This document shows positions 1 through 6,951 of a DNA stretch of 34,227 bases, one piece after another. The position numbers were made by a program, and so were the translations under genes. Location: positions 1 to 34,227 of the forward strand of contig CAKKRK010000184.1 of the NCBI GenBank assembly GCA_919902665.1, given 5' to 3'. Source of the DNA: Nitrospiraceae bacterium. GTDB taxonomy: Bacteria; Nitrospirota; Nitrospiria; Nitrospirales; Nitrospiraceae. How positions within the stretch are numbered: position 1 is the first letter of the stretch; every line of letters begins with the position of its first letter. The notes under the pieces are model-generated. The model did not search any database, had not been told where the DNA came from, and saw only the letters and a list, made by a program, of their open reading frames with translations.

Positions 1-193
1 GCCAGGCACCACTTATGAACTGGTAAAAACTGTCCAACCAACCGGAGCCACCTCTGTTCTTCCCTTTACACTGCGTCGGCATATTAGTAACGTAATACCT
101 TATAAGGTCTTGTTCTTCTTTCTCCCGATTAAGATAATTGTCTATCGGATGAGTAATGAAGGCGCCACAGACAACTCCGACTAGCCACCAGAT

Positions 194-197
194 CGGC
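194..197. repeat. target-site duplication CGGC, left copy
   Basis: CGGC (194-197) is repeated directly after the element at 1439-1442. A fifth base T could also be shared. With the 4-bp choice the two IS ends have equal length, and the host reading frame is restored on excision. Confidence 0.7.
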
Positions 198-228
198 TAT
201 CCTGCTCCCCTTGAAATTGAGACCACCC
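198..228 (+). repeat. left terminal inverted repeat of the IS3 element
   Basis: TGCTCCCC followed by TTGAAATTGAGACCACC matches the right end (TGCTCCCC, TGAAATCAAGCCACC) with a one-base gap and a few mismatches. Confidence 0.75.
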
Positions 229-266
229 CTACGACATGGTCCTGAGTGGACTGAGGAGGTGGCGAG

Positions 267-593
267 ATGGCAACAGCTGCAACCGAACCGATCGAACGGT
301 GGACGGCCAAACGGCGTGTGGCGCTGGTGGTGAGTATCTTGAAGGGCGAGACGTCCGTCGCCGAAGCTGCTCGGACGCATGGGCTGACGGTGGCCGAGGT
401 TGAAGACTGGTGGGAGAAGTTTCTGGTAGGGGCTGAGAACGCGCTGCGAACGCGGCCGAAGGACGAAGAGGCCGTGAAGGACGAGCAGATCAAGAAGCTG
501 AAACAGAAGATCGGGGATCTTGTCCTGGACAACGATATTTTACGGGAGGCGTTGAAGCCGTACCCTTTAGACCGGAAGACATCCGACGCGTGA
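267..593 (+). CDS. IS3-family transposase OrfA (helix-turn-helix subunit)
   Basis: This 108-residue protein is the DNA-binding part of an IS3-type transposase. Residues about 12-50 (KRRVALVVSILKGETSVAEA, then HGLTVAEVEDWWEKF) form the helix-turn-helix that reads the terminal repeats. Residues about 65-95 (KDEQIKKLKQKIGDLVLDND) form a heptad-rich leucine-zipper region used for multimerisation with OrfB. GAGGAGGTGG lies upstream of the ATG. The stop codon overlaps the orfB GTG start (GTGA), so the two are translationally coupled. A fusion OrfAB made by frameshifting is known in the family, but I see no obvious slippery run here. Nothing suggests degeneration. Confidence 0.9.
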   Translation: MATAATEPIERWTAKRRVALVVSILKGETSVAEAARTHGLTVAEVEDWWEKFLVGAENALRTRPKDEEAVKDEQIKKLKQKIGDLVLDNDILREALKPYPLDRKTSDA

Positions 594-1420
594 GAGCGGC
601 ATTGTCGGGTGTCTCGGAACGGCGGAGTTGCCGGGTTTTGGCCGTGGGGCGTGCGCGGTTGCACCGTGTGGCGAGGGTTGGACGGCGCCGAGCAGTCCTG
701 AACCCTCCCTGGGTCGAGCGACTCCAGCAGTTGATTCAGCAGCATCCGACCTTCGGCTATCGACATCTCTGGGCACTCTTGCGTGGCCAGACGGCGCACA
801 TCGTGAACAAGAAGGCGGTGTATCGGGTGCTGAAGCAAAAGCGGTGGTTGGTCCATCAGCGGTCGTGTACCCCGCGGCCGCGCGTGCACGGCTGGATCAG
901 CCGAGCCAGCCGCAGTGATGAACGGTGGGCGATGGACGTGACGCATATTCCGTGTGGGCAGGACGGCTGGGCCCATCTTGCCGCCGTGATTGATTGCCAT
1001 GATCGGGAAATCGTGGGCTACGAGTTCGCGTTACGGAGTCGGGCGAAGGAAGCCGAGCGCGCCGTGGAAGCCGCCTGCCTCCAGCGCTTCGGCACGCTCC
1101 GGCCTGCGAACGCGCCGGTGTTACGCAGCGATAACGGGCTGATTTTCCAGAGTCGCCGGTTTCGCCCGGCCTGTCGAGACTATCGGCTGCAGCAGGAGTT
1201 CATCACGCCCTATACGCCCGAGCAGAATGGGCTGATTGAGCGGTTCTTTCGAAGCTTGAAAGACGAGTGTGTCTGGCAGCACAGGTTCCAGACGTTTGAG
1301 GAGGCGAGGCGGATCATTCGGGACTGGATCTACTGGTACAACGAGAAACGGCCCCATAGCGCCCTCGGGTATCGGAGCCCAGTCCAATATCGTGCGCAAC
1401 AAGCAACCCAGGTGGCTTGA
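590..1420 (+). CDS. IS3-family transposase OrfB (DDE integrase catalytic subunit)
   Basis: This 276-residue protein is the catalytic subunit that cuts and joins the element ends. The N-terminal region contains the HTH_21-type segment FGYRHLWALL. The integrase core follows with the acidic triad: D in WAMDVTHI, D in LRSDNG and E in NGLIERFFRSLKDE. The family end motif YNEKRPHSALGYRSP is near the C-terminus. The length is normal for IS3 OrfB. The GTG start overlaps the orfA stop by 4 bp. The frame ends inside the right terminal repeat, as is common for these elements. All key residues are present, so it is probably functional. Confidence 0.93.
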   Translation: MRAALSGVSERRSCRVLAVGRARLHRVARVGRRRAVLNPPWVERLQQLIQQHPTFGYRHLWALLRGQTAHIVNKKAVYRVLKQKRWLVHQRSCTPRPRVHGWISRASRSDERWAMDVTHIPCGQDGWAHLAAVIDCHDREIVGYEFALRSRAKEAERAVEAACLQRFGTLRPANAPVLRSDNGLIFQSRRFRPACRDYRLQQEFITPYTPEQNGLIERFFRSLKDECVWQHRFQTFEEARRIIRDWIYWYNEKRPHSALGYRSPVQYRAQQATQVA

Positions 1421-1438
1421 TTTCAGGGGAGCACTACA
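1408..1438 (-). repeat. right terminal inverted repeat of the IS3 element
   Basis: Read inward on the minus strand it begins TGTAGTGCTCCCC, then TGAAATCAAGCCACC, the partner of the left repeat. The orfB stop codon (1418-1420) lies inside it. Confidence 0.75.
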
Positions 1439-1442
1439 CGGC
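1439..1442. repeat. target-site duplication CGGC, right copy
   Basis: This is the partner of 194-197. The codon CCG (minus strand) in this copy is the junction codon of the interrupted gene. Confidence 0.7.
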
Positions 1443-1649
1443 TTTGTTAAACTCGACCAAAGCTTTTTCCCGACCTCCTTGGCCGCTTTCCAGTATCGAG
1501 TGGCGTCCTCTCGCATGAAAGAAAACAAACTTTTCAGCAACATCATTCCTCTCGACTAACAGACATTGAGAGAGCAGTGCTCTTGGTCGAGAAATCTGAA
1601 TGGATATTGGTGCATACTCAGCAAAGACAGTAGGACCAACCCATTGTTT

Positions 1650-2681
1650 TCAATCCCCCACCTGCCCTTCCTGGAACAGCTGGTTCATGATCTGATTCCG
1701 CCTTTCAGGATCTTGATAGTACTTCATCGCCTTGGTGTAGTTTTCCATCGCGCTTTGGCGCTTCCCTCGGATCGCATAGATTTCGGCGATGCCATGATAG
1801 GCCCGTGCGTCTTCCTCATTGCACTTGAGCGCCCGGCTGAAGATATCCGATGCTTCTTGAAGCAGATGCTTGCCTAATGCGAGCCAACCGAGCGCGGAAT
1901 GTGCAGCGCCAAAGTCTGGATTGGCATTGAGCGCGTCTTGATAACTCTTTTGGGCCAGGTCCAGGCGTCCACGCGTTTCGTAGAGTCCGCCCAGGGCGAA
2001 GTGGACTTCGGCGTCCTGTGGGTTCAGTTTCAGCGCCGTCTTGTAGGATTGCACCGCCGGTTCCATCTTCCCCTGTTCCGCCAGAGCACAGGCGAGATTG
2101 GAGTGTGCGGCCGAATCGTTGGGGGTGAGCCTGACCACCTCCCGGTATTCTTTGATCGCCATCTCCAGCCGCCCTTGGTCTTGATAGGCGACGCCGAGAT
2201 TCATCCGTGCTGGGGAAAAGTCGGGAGCTAGTCGAACCGCCTCGCGATATTCTTTGATCGCCATTTCTGGATAGCTGGCCCGTTCGTGAATCTGGGCCAG
2301 AAAGTAGTGCGGATGGGCAGATTGCGGAAGCAATCGAGCGGCCTCCGTATACGATCGCATGGATTGTTCCGATTGACCTGACTGCGCAAGGAACAAACCT
2401 TTGACCAAATGCACGTAGCCGCACTCCATCTGCCTGCTGAGCAGATCGTTCACCCACTCCCCCACCACCGTGATGTCCTGCGCGGCTTCGAGACACAGTG
2501 CATGGGTTTTCCAGGCATCGGCAAACCGTCCCTGCATGAGATAGACGACGTTGCGGGCGAACAGCGGACGCGGATCCTTCGCTCCATCCGGGTCTCGACT
2601 CCAGGCCATCGCGTCGGCAAACACGGTGTCCCATGCTCCGGCTACGATGGCCGTTTCGCATTGTTGCTGATGGGTGTTCAT
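1650..2681 (-). CDS. tetratricopeptide-repeat protein
   Basis: This 343-residue soluble protein has no signal peptide or membrane helix. From about residue 105 to 335 it consists of consecutive 34-residue TPR units. These are easy to see as repeats of the type MAIKEYREAVRLAPDFSPAR and MAIKEYREVVRLTPNDSAAH, two nearly identical neighbours that suggest a recent internal duplication. TPR arrays are protein-binding scaffolds and the partner cannot be read from the sequence. The first 100 residues hold weaker helical repeats. The gene starts 16 bp after the stop of the ThyX-like gene, so both probably share one transcript from the promoter at 4224-4252. No close terminator is visible after the stop. 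Confidence 0.85.
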   Translation of the reverse strand: MNTHQQQCETAIVAGAWDTVFADAMAWSRDPDGAKDPRPLFARNVVYLMQGRFADAWKTHALCLEAAQDITVVGEWVNDLLSRQMECGYVHLVKGLFLAQSGQSEQSMRSYTEAARLLPQSAHPHYFLAQIHERASYPEMAIKEYREAVRLAPDFSPARMNLGVAYQDQGRLEMAIKEYREVVRLTPNDSAAHSNLACALAEQGKMEPAVQSYKTALKLNPQDAEVHFALGGLYETRGRLDLAQKSYQDALNANPDFGAAHSALGWLALGKHLLQEASDIFSRALKCNEEDARAYHGIAEIYAIRGKRQSAMENYTKAMKYYQDPERRNQIMNQLFQEGQVGD

Positions 2682-2697
2682 GCGCGATGTGAAAGTC

Positions 2698-4185
2698 TTA
2701 TCGGGTCAGCGCGTCTTCAACATCAGGCGGTGTTGCCTGAATGCCTTCGCCGAGGAAGGGAAATTTCTTGGTCAGCTGCTGCTTCATCTGCCAGGCGACG
2801 GTTCGGTACGACCAATGGCCTTTCACACCGGACCGGAGCTTGGCAATATATTCCGCCTCGGCATAGTCCATCTTAAACAAACAGCGCACCTTGAAGCCGA
2901 ACGGAATGGCATAGAGCGACGCTTCTTGGTCCTTTTTCTTGAGCAGTTCAATGTCGTTTCGCACGGCATCCATCGCCTGCCGATATTCCTGATCCAAGCC
3001 GGCGTCGATCAACGGTGGTGGGATCTCATAGCCGTGAACGGTCGTGAAGTTCTGCTGCACCTGCTGGCACCGTCGATGGCGATGCATATCCCGCCAGGCA
3101 CCGATGTCCATGAGAATATCAAAGTTGAACGCGTAGCCACTCCGGAATTCCTTGATGAGTTCATCGTATGGCCCGCGCTGTCTCGTGGCTACTTCGATGG
3201 TCGCCTGTTTCTCCTTCTCAGACCACTCTTTCACGACCTCGAGGATCTTCCGGTACGGGGCCTGCGACACGCGATAGAGGAGCGTCGCAACAATTTCGTC
3301 CAGCGGATGGTGCGGATCAAGCAACTCGACGGACTCGACCGTACCCCAGTTTTCAGGCTGATCGAGCCCTGCTCCGCGCAAGACTTCTTTCGCATGGCGA
3401 GCCAAATCGGAGTAGACCGATTCCTGATAGGTATTTGCCTTGGCATGCCGGGCGAGTGTCGGAGCCAATGGATCACTCAGGCCAGCGGTCTGACCACAGA
3501 GCTCGCCCCATAGATTCACTGGCGGACGTTGGCAGGCTTCTTTCAAATCCTCGCCGATCCCCCGCAGTTCGGGCAATTGCGACGACAATAGGCGCGTCAT
3601 CTGTTTTTCCAACGTCCGGATGCTGACGACTTGCCCGACATTCGTCTTGGCCGCAAGAGGAAGCAGATACCGGGTGACATCGAAGGCACGTGCCGCGATC
3701 GTCCGCTGATAATCGGCCGGTTTCATGGACTCCGGACGCGGGTCCCGTTCGGAGAGGTACGCGATCAGGGGATCATGCAGTAATCGATAAATTTCGGACA
3801 GACTGCGGAGAATGCCTTCATAGACTGCCTCGGTTTCGCTCCCGCGAATCTGGCCCGGTACAAACCACCGGCTCGCGGCAAAGTTCTGATAGCGGCTCGA
3901 TTTGGCCTGACCGTCCCAGAGCGGCTCGTCCTCCAGACGAATGGCGGCCAGCTCCGAGATCTCTTCAAAACAGATGACGACGTGGCCGAGGTCGGCGATC
4001 GACGCATGACCGTAATCAAAATAAAACTGATCCCAAAACTTTTCCGAGGAATGGCCATGCACCCACCGGATGCTCTGTTCGATGGAGTCCGGCGATCGGC
4101 TGTAACGTGCCAACGCGTAAGCGGATTTTTCCGGCGGCATAGGCGCGATAGCCATGACCCGGCGACCTGATTGATCCTGACTCAT
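2698..4185 (-). CDS. thyX: ThyX-family (FAD-dependent thymidylate synthase-like) protein with two ThyX-like halves
   Basis: At 495 residues it is about twice the length of a classical ThyX subunit, which makes dTMP from dUMP with FAD and methylene-tetrahydrofolate. Two halves are visible. The N-half has YGHAS (58-62) and KSSRYQNF (95-102), resembling the ThyX YGHAS segment and the QSQRY end of the signature. The C-half has RHR (369-371), the start of the classical RHRxxSxxxxSxR signature, but continues RCQQVQQNF. There Gln374 and Asn379 replace the two signature serines and the final Arg is lost. The signature thus looks shared between the halves. It may be a fused active-site dimer or a divergent protein with another role. 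The start ATG lies 39 bp downstream of a good promoter on the minus strand. Confidence 0.75.
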   Translation of the reverse strand: MSQDQSGRRVMAIAPMPPEKSAYALARYSRSPDSIEQSIRWVHGHSSEKFWDQFYFDYGHASIADLGHVVICFEEISELAAIRLEDEPLWDGQAKSSRYQNFAASRWFVPGQIRGSETEAVYEGILRSLSEIYRLLHDPLIAYLSERDPRPESMKPADYQRTIAARAFDVTRYLLPLAAKTNVGQVVSIRTLEKQMTRLLSSQLPELRGIGEDLKEACQRPPVNLWGELCGQTAGLSDPLAPTLARHAKANTYQESVYSDLARHAKEVLRGAGLDQPENWGTVESVELLDPHHPLDEIVATLLYRVSQAPYRKILEVVKEWSEKEKQATIEVATRQRGPYDELIKEFRSGYAFNFDILMDIGAWRDMHRHRRCQQVQQNFTTVHGYEIPPPLIDAGLDQEYRQAMDAVRNDIELLKKKDQEASLYAIPFGFKVRCLFKMDYAEAEYIAKLRSGVKGHWSYRTVAWQMKQQLTKKFPFLGEGIQATPPDVEDALTR

Positions 4186-4223
4186 AGAAGGTCTTTCACG
4201 TCGAATTAAACCGTAGGCCGCGC

Positions 4224-4252
4224 ACTATACCTCTCGATTCAGGATGGCGCAA
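4224..4252 (-). promoter_or_regulatory. sigma-70-type promoter for the ThyX-like/TPR unit
   Basis: On the minus strand, TTGCGC (4252-4247), a 17-bp spacer and TATAGT (4229-4224) precede the ATG at 4185. It stands back to back with the hisS promoter. Confidence 0.55.
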
Positions 4253-4263
4253 GCTCAGGTCCG

Positions 4264-4293
4264 TTGACTTGCCTCAGAAGGCGCCGCTATAGT
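4264..4293 (+). promoter_or_regulatory. sigma-70-type promoter for hisS
   Basis: TTGACT (4264-4269), an 18-bp spacer and TATAGT (4288-4293) predict transcription from about 4300. The untranslated leader before the ATG at 4348 would be roughly 48 nt. The same -35/-10 pair with the same spacing occurs before the NuoF-like gene. Confidence 0.65.
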
Positions 4294-4347
4294 CCGCGCA
4301 AATCATGCTGTGTGACGCTCCATGGGAGCAGGAGGGGGCCGTTTTTG

Positions 4348-5613
4348 ATGATGATTAAAGGCATTAAAGGTGTGAAAGATCTGTTACCGGAAGAGACTCC
4401 TCGTTGGCGCCTCATCGAAGAAACTGCCAGGAGGTGGGCAGGCCGGTATGGATTTCATGAAATTCGTATTCCGATCTTTGAAGTGACGACCTTGTTTGCG
4501 CGGAGCATCGGTGCCTCGACCGACATTGTTGAGAAAGAGATGTACACTTTTCCAGATCGCGACGGCACATCTCTCACTCTTCGGCCTGAAGGGACTGCTG
4601 GGACTGTCCGAGCCTATATCGAACACAATCGAGCCGCGATCCCCGTTCCTCAGAAGTACTTCTATTTCGGGCCCATGTTTCGTCACGAGCGTCCCCAAGC
4701 CGGCCGCCTCAGGCAATTTCATCAGTTTGGCGTCGAGTCAATTGGTATGGCGGATCCCCGAGCCGATGTCGAGGTCATTGCCCTCCTCTGGCGGATCCTG
4801 TCCGATCTTAATCTCCCCAGTCTCACCTTAGAGATTAACAACCTAGGCTATACCGCTGATCGGGATACGTATCGGCCTCACCTCGTGAGTTACCTCAAAC
4901 AACAGGAGTCCGGCCTTTGTGCAAATTGCCGACATCGCATTGACGCTAACCCACTGCGAGTTCTGGACTGCAAAGTCCCCGAATGTCGCACAATTACAGA
5001 AAGCGCACCCCGCCTAGGCGACTCTCTTTCTGAGGCAGCTCGTTCATACTTCACGCAAGTCCTCACTGGTCTCGATACCATTAAGATACCGTATTCGTTG
5101 AATCATCGGCTTGTACGAGGCCTTGATTACTACAACCTCACTACTTTTGAGGTCACTGCAACCAATTTAGGCGCTCAGAATGCTGTAGGCGCAGGTGGAC
5201 GCTATGATCAGCTGGTTGAAACTCTCGGAGGGCCACCCACTCCTGCTGTTGGTTTTGCCATCGGCCTCGAAAGAATGTCGATGTTGTTGCCTGAGTCCAC
5301 AACAGGAAGAGCACCGGAAGATCTAGCTATCTATGTTGCTGGCTTTGGTAACCAGGGTACTGTGGCCGGTCTTACGGCACTGGAAACACTTCGTCTTGCT
5401 GGACTCCGCGCAGTTTCCGATTTTCGATCCACAACCCTGAAGGCTCACTTACGACAAGCTGACCGTCTTGCGTCTCGTTTCACACTTATCATCGGGGATG
5501 ATGAAGTCGTGAAAGGATCGGCGGTTCTTCGCGATATGGAGACGAAAGTACAGCATGATGTGAATCTCTCTACTTTAAGTCCTCAGATTCAGTCTCTCCT
5601 TCCCAGCTCCTAA
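4348..5613 (+). CDS. hisS: histidine--tRNA ligase
   Basis: This cytosolic class II aminoacyl-tRNA synthetase charges tRNA-His. The 421-residue protein begins MMIKGIKGVKDLLPEE, the typical HisRS start. Motif 2 is visible as FRHERPQAGRLRQFHQFGVE. The HisA signature region is LVRGLDYYN, motif 3 is AVGFAIGLERM, and an anticodon-binding domain follows at the C-terminus. The start was set at 4348 because GGAGGGGG lies 9 nt before it. An in-frame upstream start at 4264 would fall inside the promoter. Length and motifs are normal. Three DsrEFH-like genes follow after 96 bp of AT-rich DNA. Confidence 0.95.
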   Translation: MMIKGIKGVKDLLPEETPRWRLIEETARRWAGRYGFHEIRIPIFEVTTLFARSIGASTDIVEKEMYTFPDRDGTSLTLRPEGTAGTVRAYIEHNRAAIPVPQKYFYFGPMFRHERPQAGRLRQFHQFGVESIGMADPRADVEVIALLWRILSDLNLPSLTLEINNLGYTADRDTYRPHLVSYLKQQESGLCANCRHRIDANPLRVLDCKVPECRTITESAPRLGDSLSEAARSYFTQVLTGLDTIKIPYSLNHRLVRGLDYYNLTTFEVTATNLGAQNAVGAGGRYDQLVETLGGPPTPAVGFAIGLERMSMLLPESTTGRAPEDLAIYVAGFGNQGTVAGLTALETLRLAGLRAVSDFRSTTLKAHLRQADRLASRFTLIIGDDEVVKGSAVLRDMETKVQHDVNLSTLSPQIQSLLPSS

Positions 5614-5709
5614 AGTGCACACTTTTCTGAATTGACTTTCCCCTAAAAACCACTTAATCTCTTATGGTGGATATAGTATATAACTATATATAATTCATCA
5701 TAAATTCCT
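5614..5709. other. AT-rich spacer with inverted repeat before the DsrEFH-like trio
   Basis: This gap is unusually AT-rich. It contains the inverted repeat ATATAGT (5671-5677) / ACTATAT (5683-5689) and a TATAAT at 5689-5694 that could be a -10 box. No convincing -35 box or Shine-Dalgarno sequence is seen. Confidence 0.4.
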
Positions 5710-6030
5710 GTGGATTCAAAGAAGATTGGTTTTCTCCTAGCTCTTCCCCCATCACACACCAGCGCTGAGACTGTGCATGGTCTCGCGCACGCAGCCCTTG
5801 ATGCTGGCCATGAGGTCTACTTATACCTAATTGATGAAGGCGTGAAGAATATTCACAGCGACCGCTACCGAGGTCTCGCCCAAGAAGGGGCCAAAATTTT
5901 TGCCTGCACCTATGGGTGTCAACAACACCACGTTCCAACCGAAACTATAGACGCCAAAATGTCGCTCTGTGGCCTCGTTGTATTGTCTGGAATTATCGAG
6001 GCTTGTGATCCGTTTCTCTCGTTTACCTGA
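5710..6030 (+). CDS. DsrE/TusD-like sulfur-relay protein
   Basis: This 106-residue protein has a GTG start and a DsrE-type Rossmann-like fold. It opens with KKIGFLLALPP and ends with VVLSGIIEACDPFLSF, which lines up with the TusD C-terminus. Cys66 in FACTYGC sits where TusD has its sulfur-carrying cysteine, and Cys70 is an extra one. In E. coli TusBCD passes persulfide sulfur towards tRNA 2-thiouridine. In sulfur oxidisers DsrEFH handles sulfane sulfur. The gene is first of three in E-F-H order. No clear ribosome-binding site precedes the GTG. Codon use is more AT-rich than in dnaN or gyrA. Which of the two roles applies cannot be decided here. Confidence 0.7.
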   Translation: MDSKKIGFLLALPPSHTSAETVHGLAHAALDAGHEVYLYLIDEGVKNIHSDRYRGLAQEGAKIFACTYGCQQHHVPTETIDAKMSLCGLVVLSGIIEACDPFLSFT

Positions 6031-6043
6031 TTATTTCTTCTCT

Positions 6044-6385
6044 ATGGCAAAAAACGTTGTTGTTGTTATTCAAGAAGATCCTCGAAAGACCCATAGACCT
6101 GTCGAGGCTCTCCGTATTGCTCTTGGCCTTTCGGCTGGATCTCACATGATAACTGTCGTTCTCCTTGGTGAGGCTGCCCGTCTCCTAGGAGATGAGACTG
6201 ATGATATTCTCGATATTGATATCCTTGAAAAGTATCTTCCTACTATTAAGCAACTCGAAATTCCATTTATTCTCCCTAATGTGATGAATCAGGTAGTAAT
6301 CCAGGATGACTTCCTTGTGAAGCGTGAAAATAATGAAACTATTCGATCTTTTGTACAATCTATGGACTGCACACTTGTGTTTTGA
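6044..6385 (+). CDS. DsrF/TusC-like protein
   Basis: This protein of 113 residues starts MAKNVVVVIQEDPRK and ends MDCTLVF, matching the start and the ILRF-like end of TusC/DsrF. I chose the ATG at 6044, since the frame extends upstream but overlaps the DsrE-like gene. TusC has a structural rather than sulfur-carrying role in the TusBCD heterohexamer. The gene follows the DsrE-like gene after 13 bp and precedes the DsrH-like gene by 14 bp, so they form an operon. Upstream sequence is pyrimidine-rich with no Shine-Dalgarno, suggesting coupling to the gene before. Similarity is modest and the assignment leans on gene order. Confidence 0.65.
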   Translation: MAKNVVVVIQEDPRKTHRPVEALRIALGLSAGSHMITVVLLGEAARLLGDETDDILDIDILEKYLPTIKQLEIPFILPNVMNQVVIQDDFLVKRENNETIRSFVQSMDCTLVF

Positions 6386-6399
6386 CTCAGGGGCTTCTT

Positions 6400-6621
6400 A
6401 TGTTGTCGGCTGTCTATATCGTTCGTTCTCCACTCCATACTCTGTCCCAGGCACTCTTACCTGAAAATAGTTCAGCACTGGTACTTTCTCTGGAGGATCC
6501 CCTTCTTCCAGGAAAAGTATTATGTGCAACAAATATCAATCAATTCACAGAAGGAGAAAGGCTATCATATGAACAAATACTCGACATACTCCTTGGAAGT
6601 ACGAAGGTTATAGCCCTATAA
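6400..6621 (+). CDS. DsrH/TusB-like protein
   Basis: This small protein of 73 residues starts MLSAVYIVRSPLHTLSQAL, like the TusB/DsrH opening (hydrophobic strand followed by RSP). It ends with a helix and the short tail KVIAL. Cys42 is the only cysteine. I chose the ATG at 6400 because CAGGGG lies about 6 nt upstream. The frame is open 18 bp further, where a TTG overlaps the DsrF-like stop. It completes the E-F-H set. The stop is followed at once by the origin region, so this operon ends at oriC. Similarity is weak, and gene order is the main support. Confidence 0.6.
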   Translation: MLSAVYIVRSPLHTLSQALLPENSSALVLSLEDPLLPGKVLCATNINQFTEGERLSYEQILDILLGSTKVIAL

Positions 6622-6647
6622 CTCCGATGTTTGTTAAATAAGAAAGT

Positions 6648-6676
6648 TAGGAGTAGTGGTAGTAGGAGTAGTGAAG
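6648..6676 (+). repeat. TAG-rich tandem repeat in the origin
   Basis: AGGAGTAGTG occurs at 6649-6658 and again at 6664-6673, a 15-bp period made of TAG/GAG triplets. It resembles the DnaA-trio element that guides strand opening in other origins, though it lies far from the perfect DnaA boxes. Confidence 0.45.
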
Positions 6677-6751
6677 TGAATACTGAGTATAAGTGTGAAG
6701 TGGTTGATTTTATAAAGTAAGTATTACTTGATAGAGATGGATAACACTGGG

Positions 6752-6823
6752 GATTGTATCTTTATAGAGCAGTTGGGATCTGTGAAAAGCTTATGGAGAG
6801 CGAATTGGTAGTGATTGTATCTT
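6752..6823 (+). repeat. 11-bp direct repeat GATTGTATCTT in the origin
   Basis: GATTGTATCTT is present at 6752-6762 and 6813-6823, 61 bp apart. It could be an iteron-like or regulator site. Its function is unknown. Confidence 0.5.
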
Positions 6824-6904
6824 CTTTATATAACTCGACATGTCCTGGTGTGACGTGGTATTCAGCGTCGCTTTTTGTCTGTTATAAAGAGAAGTAGATG
6901 GTAG

Positions 6905-6936
6905 TTATCCACAAGTGTGAATAATCCTGTGTATAG
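6905..6936. promoter_or_regulatory. DnaA-box cluster
   Basis: TTATCCACA lies on the plus strand at 6905-6913. TTATTCACA lies on the minus strand at 6916-6924. CTATACACA (one mismatch) lies on the minus strand at 6928-6936. The first two match TTATNCACA perfectly. They sit 15-47 bp before the dnaA start, so they may serve both initiation and dnaA autoregulation. Confidence 0.8.
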
Positions 6937-6951
6937 CGGTTTTGACGAGTT

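Larger units (their letters stand above)
198..1438 (+). mobile_element. complete IS3-family insertion sequence, about 1241 bp
   Basis: The element carries overlapping orfA and orfB transposase genes between imperfect terminal inverted repeats. The left end reads TATCCTGCTCCCCTTGAAAT. The right end, read inward on the minus strand, is TGTAGTGCTCCCCTGAAAT. Both share TGCTCCCC and TGAAAT. The right end has the CA terminus usual in IS3 elements, and the left end is degenerate. The flanks show a 4-bp direct repeat CGGC, which fits the IS407-type branch. Both transposase frames are open and the DDE residues are present, so the element may still be active. It sits in a membrane-protein gene read on the opposite strand. 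Confidence 0.85.
1..1546 (-). pseudogene. small membrane-protein gene split by the IS3 element (3' end beyond window)
   Basis: The minus strand has a start at 1546 or 1543 and reads MLLKSLFSFMREDATRYW and onwards to a Lys-Pro at about 1439. The IS3-family element interrupts it there. On the far side, minus strand 197 to 1, a second open stretch begins Pro-Ile-Trp-Trp and stays open to the window start. Removing the element plus one copy of the 4-bp duplication CGGC joins the two parts in frame as TKPIWWLVGVVCGAF. The rebuilt product has a basic N-terminus of about 34 residues, one transmembrane helix (about residues 36-52) and a polar tail rich in charged residues. GAGAGGA lies just before the start codons. 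I do not recognise the family. The join is seen directly in the sequence. That the gene was functional before the insertion is inferred. Confidence 0.6.
6622..6951. other. oriC: probable chromosomal replication origin (oriC)
   Basis: This 330-bp stretch has no gene and lies directly before dnaA. It holds two perfect DnaA boxes and a one-mismatch box near its right end. A weaker box-like sequence (ATGGATAA) lies at about 6738-6745. It also contains a TAG-rich tandem repeat, an 11-bp direct repeat and AT-rich blocks such as TTCTTTATATAA at about 6822-6833. Its place between the DsrEFH-like trio and dnaA-dnaN-gyrB-gyrA fits the usual bacterial origin. The dnaA promoter should also lie here, but I cannot fix it. 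Confidence 0.7.

Noticed and set aside
197..199. 3-bp CTA as the target duplication of the IS3 element
   Set aside because: CTA also flanks the TGCTCCCC ends, but excision with it leaves the host frame broken by a stop. CGGC gives equal-length ends and an intact frame.
197..1000. 267-codon minus-strand frame across the transposase genes
   Set aside because: It mirrors orfA and orfB, which have clear IS3 motifs, and has no recognisable content of its own.
1439..1647. Minus-strand open stretch of about 72 codons ending KALVEFNKAV just before the IS
   Set aside because: It has no start codon or ribosome-binding site and no continuation. The overlapping frame starting MLLKSLFSF continues across the IS and is better supported.
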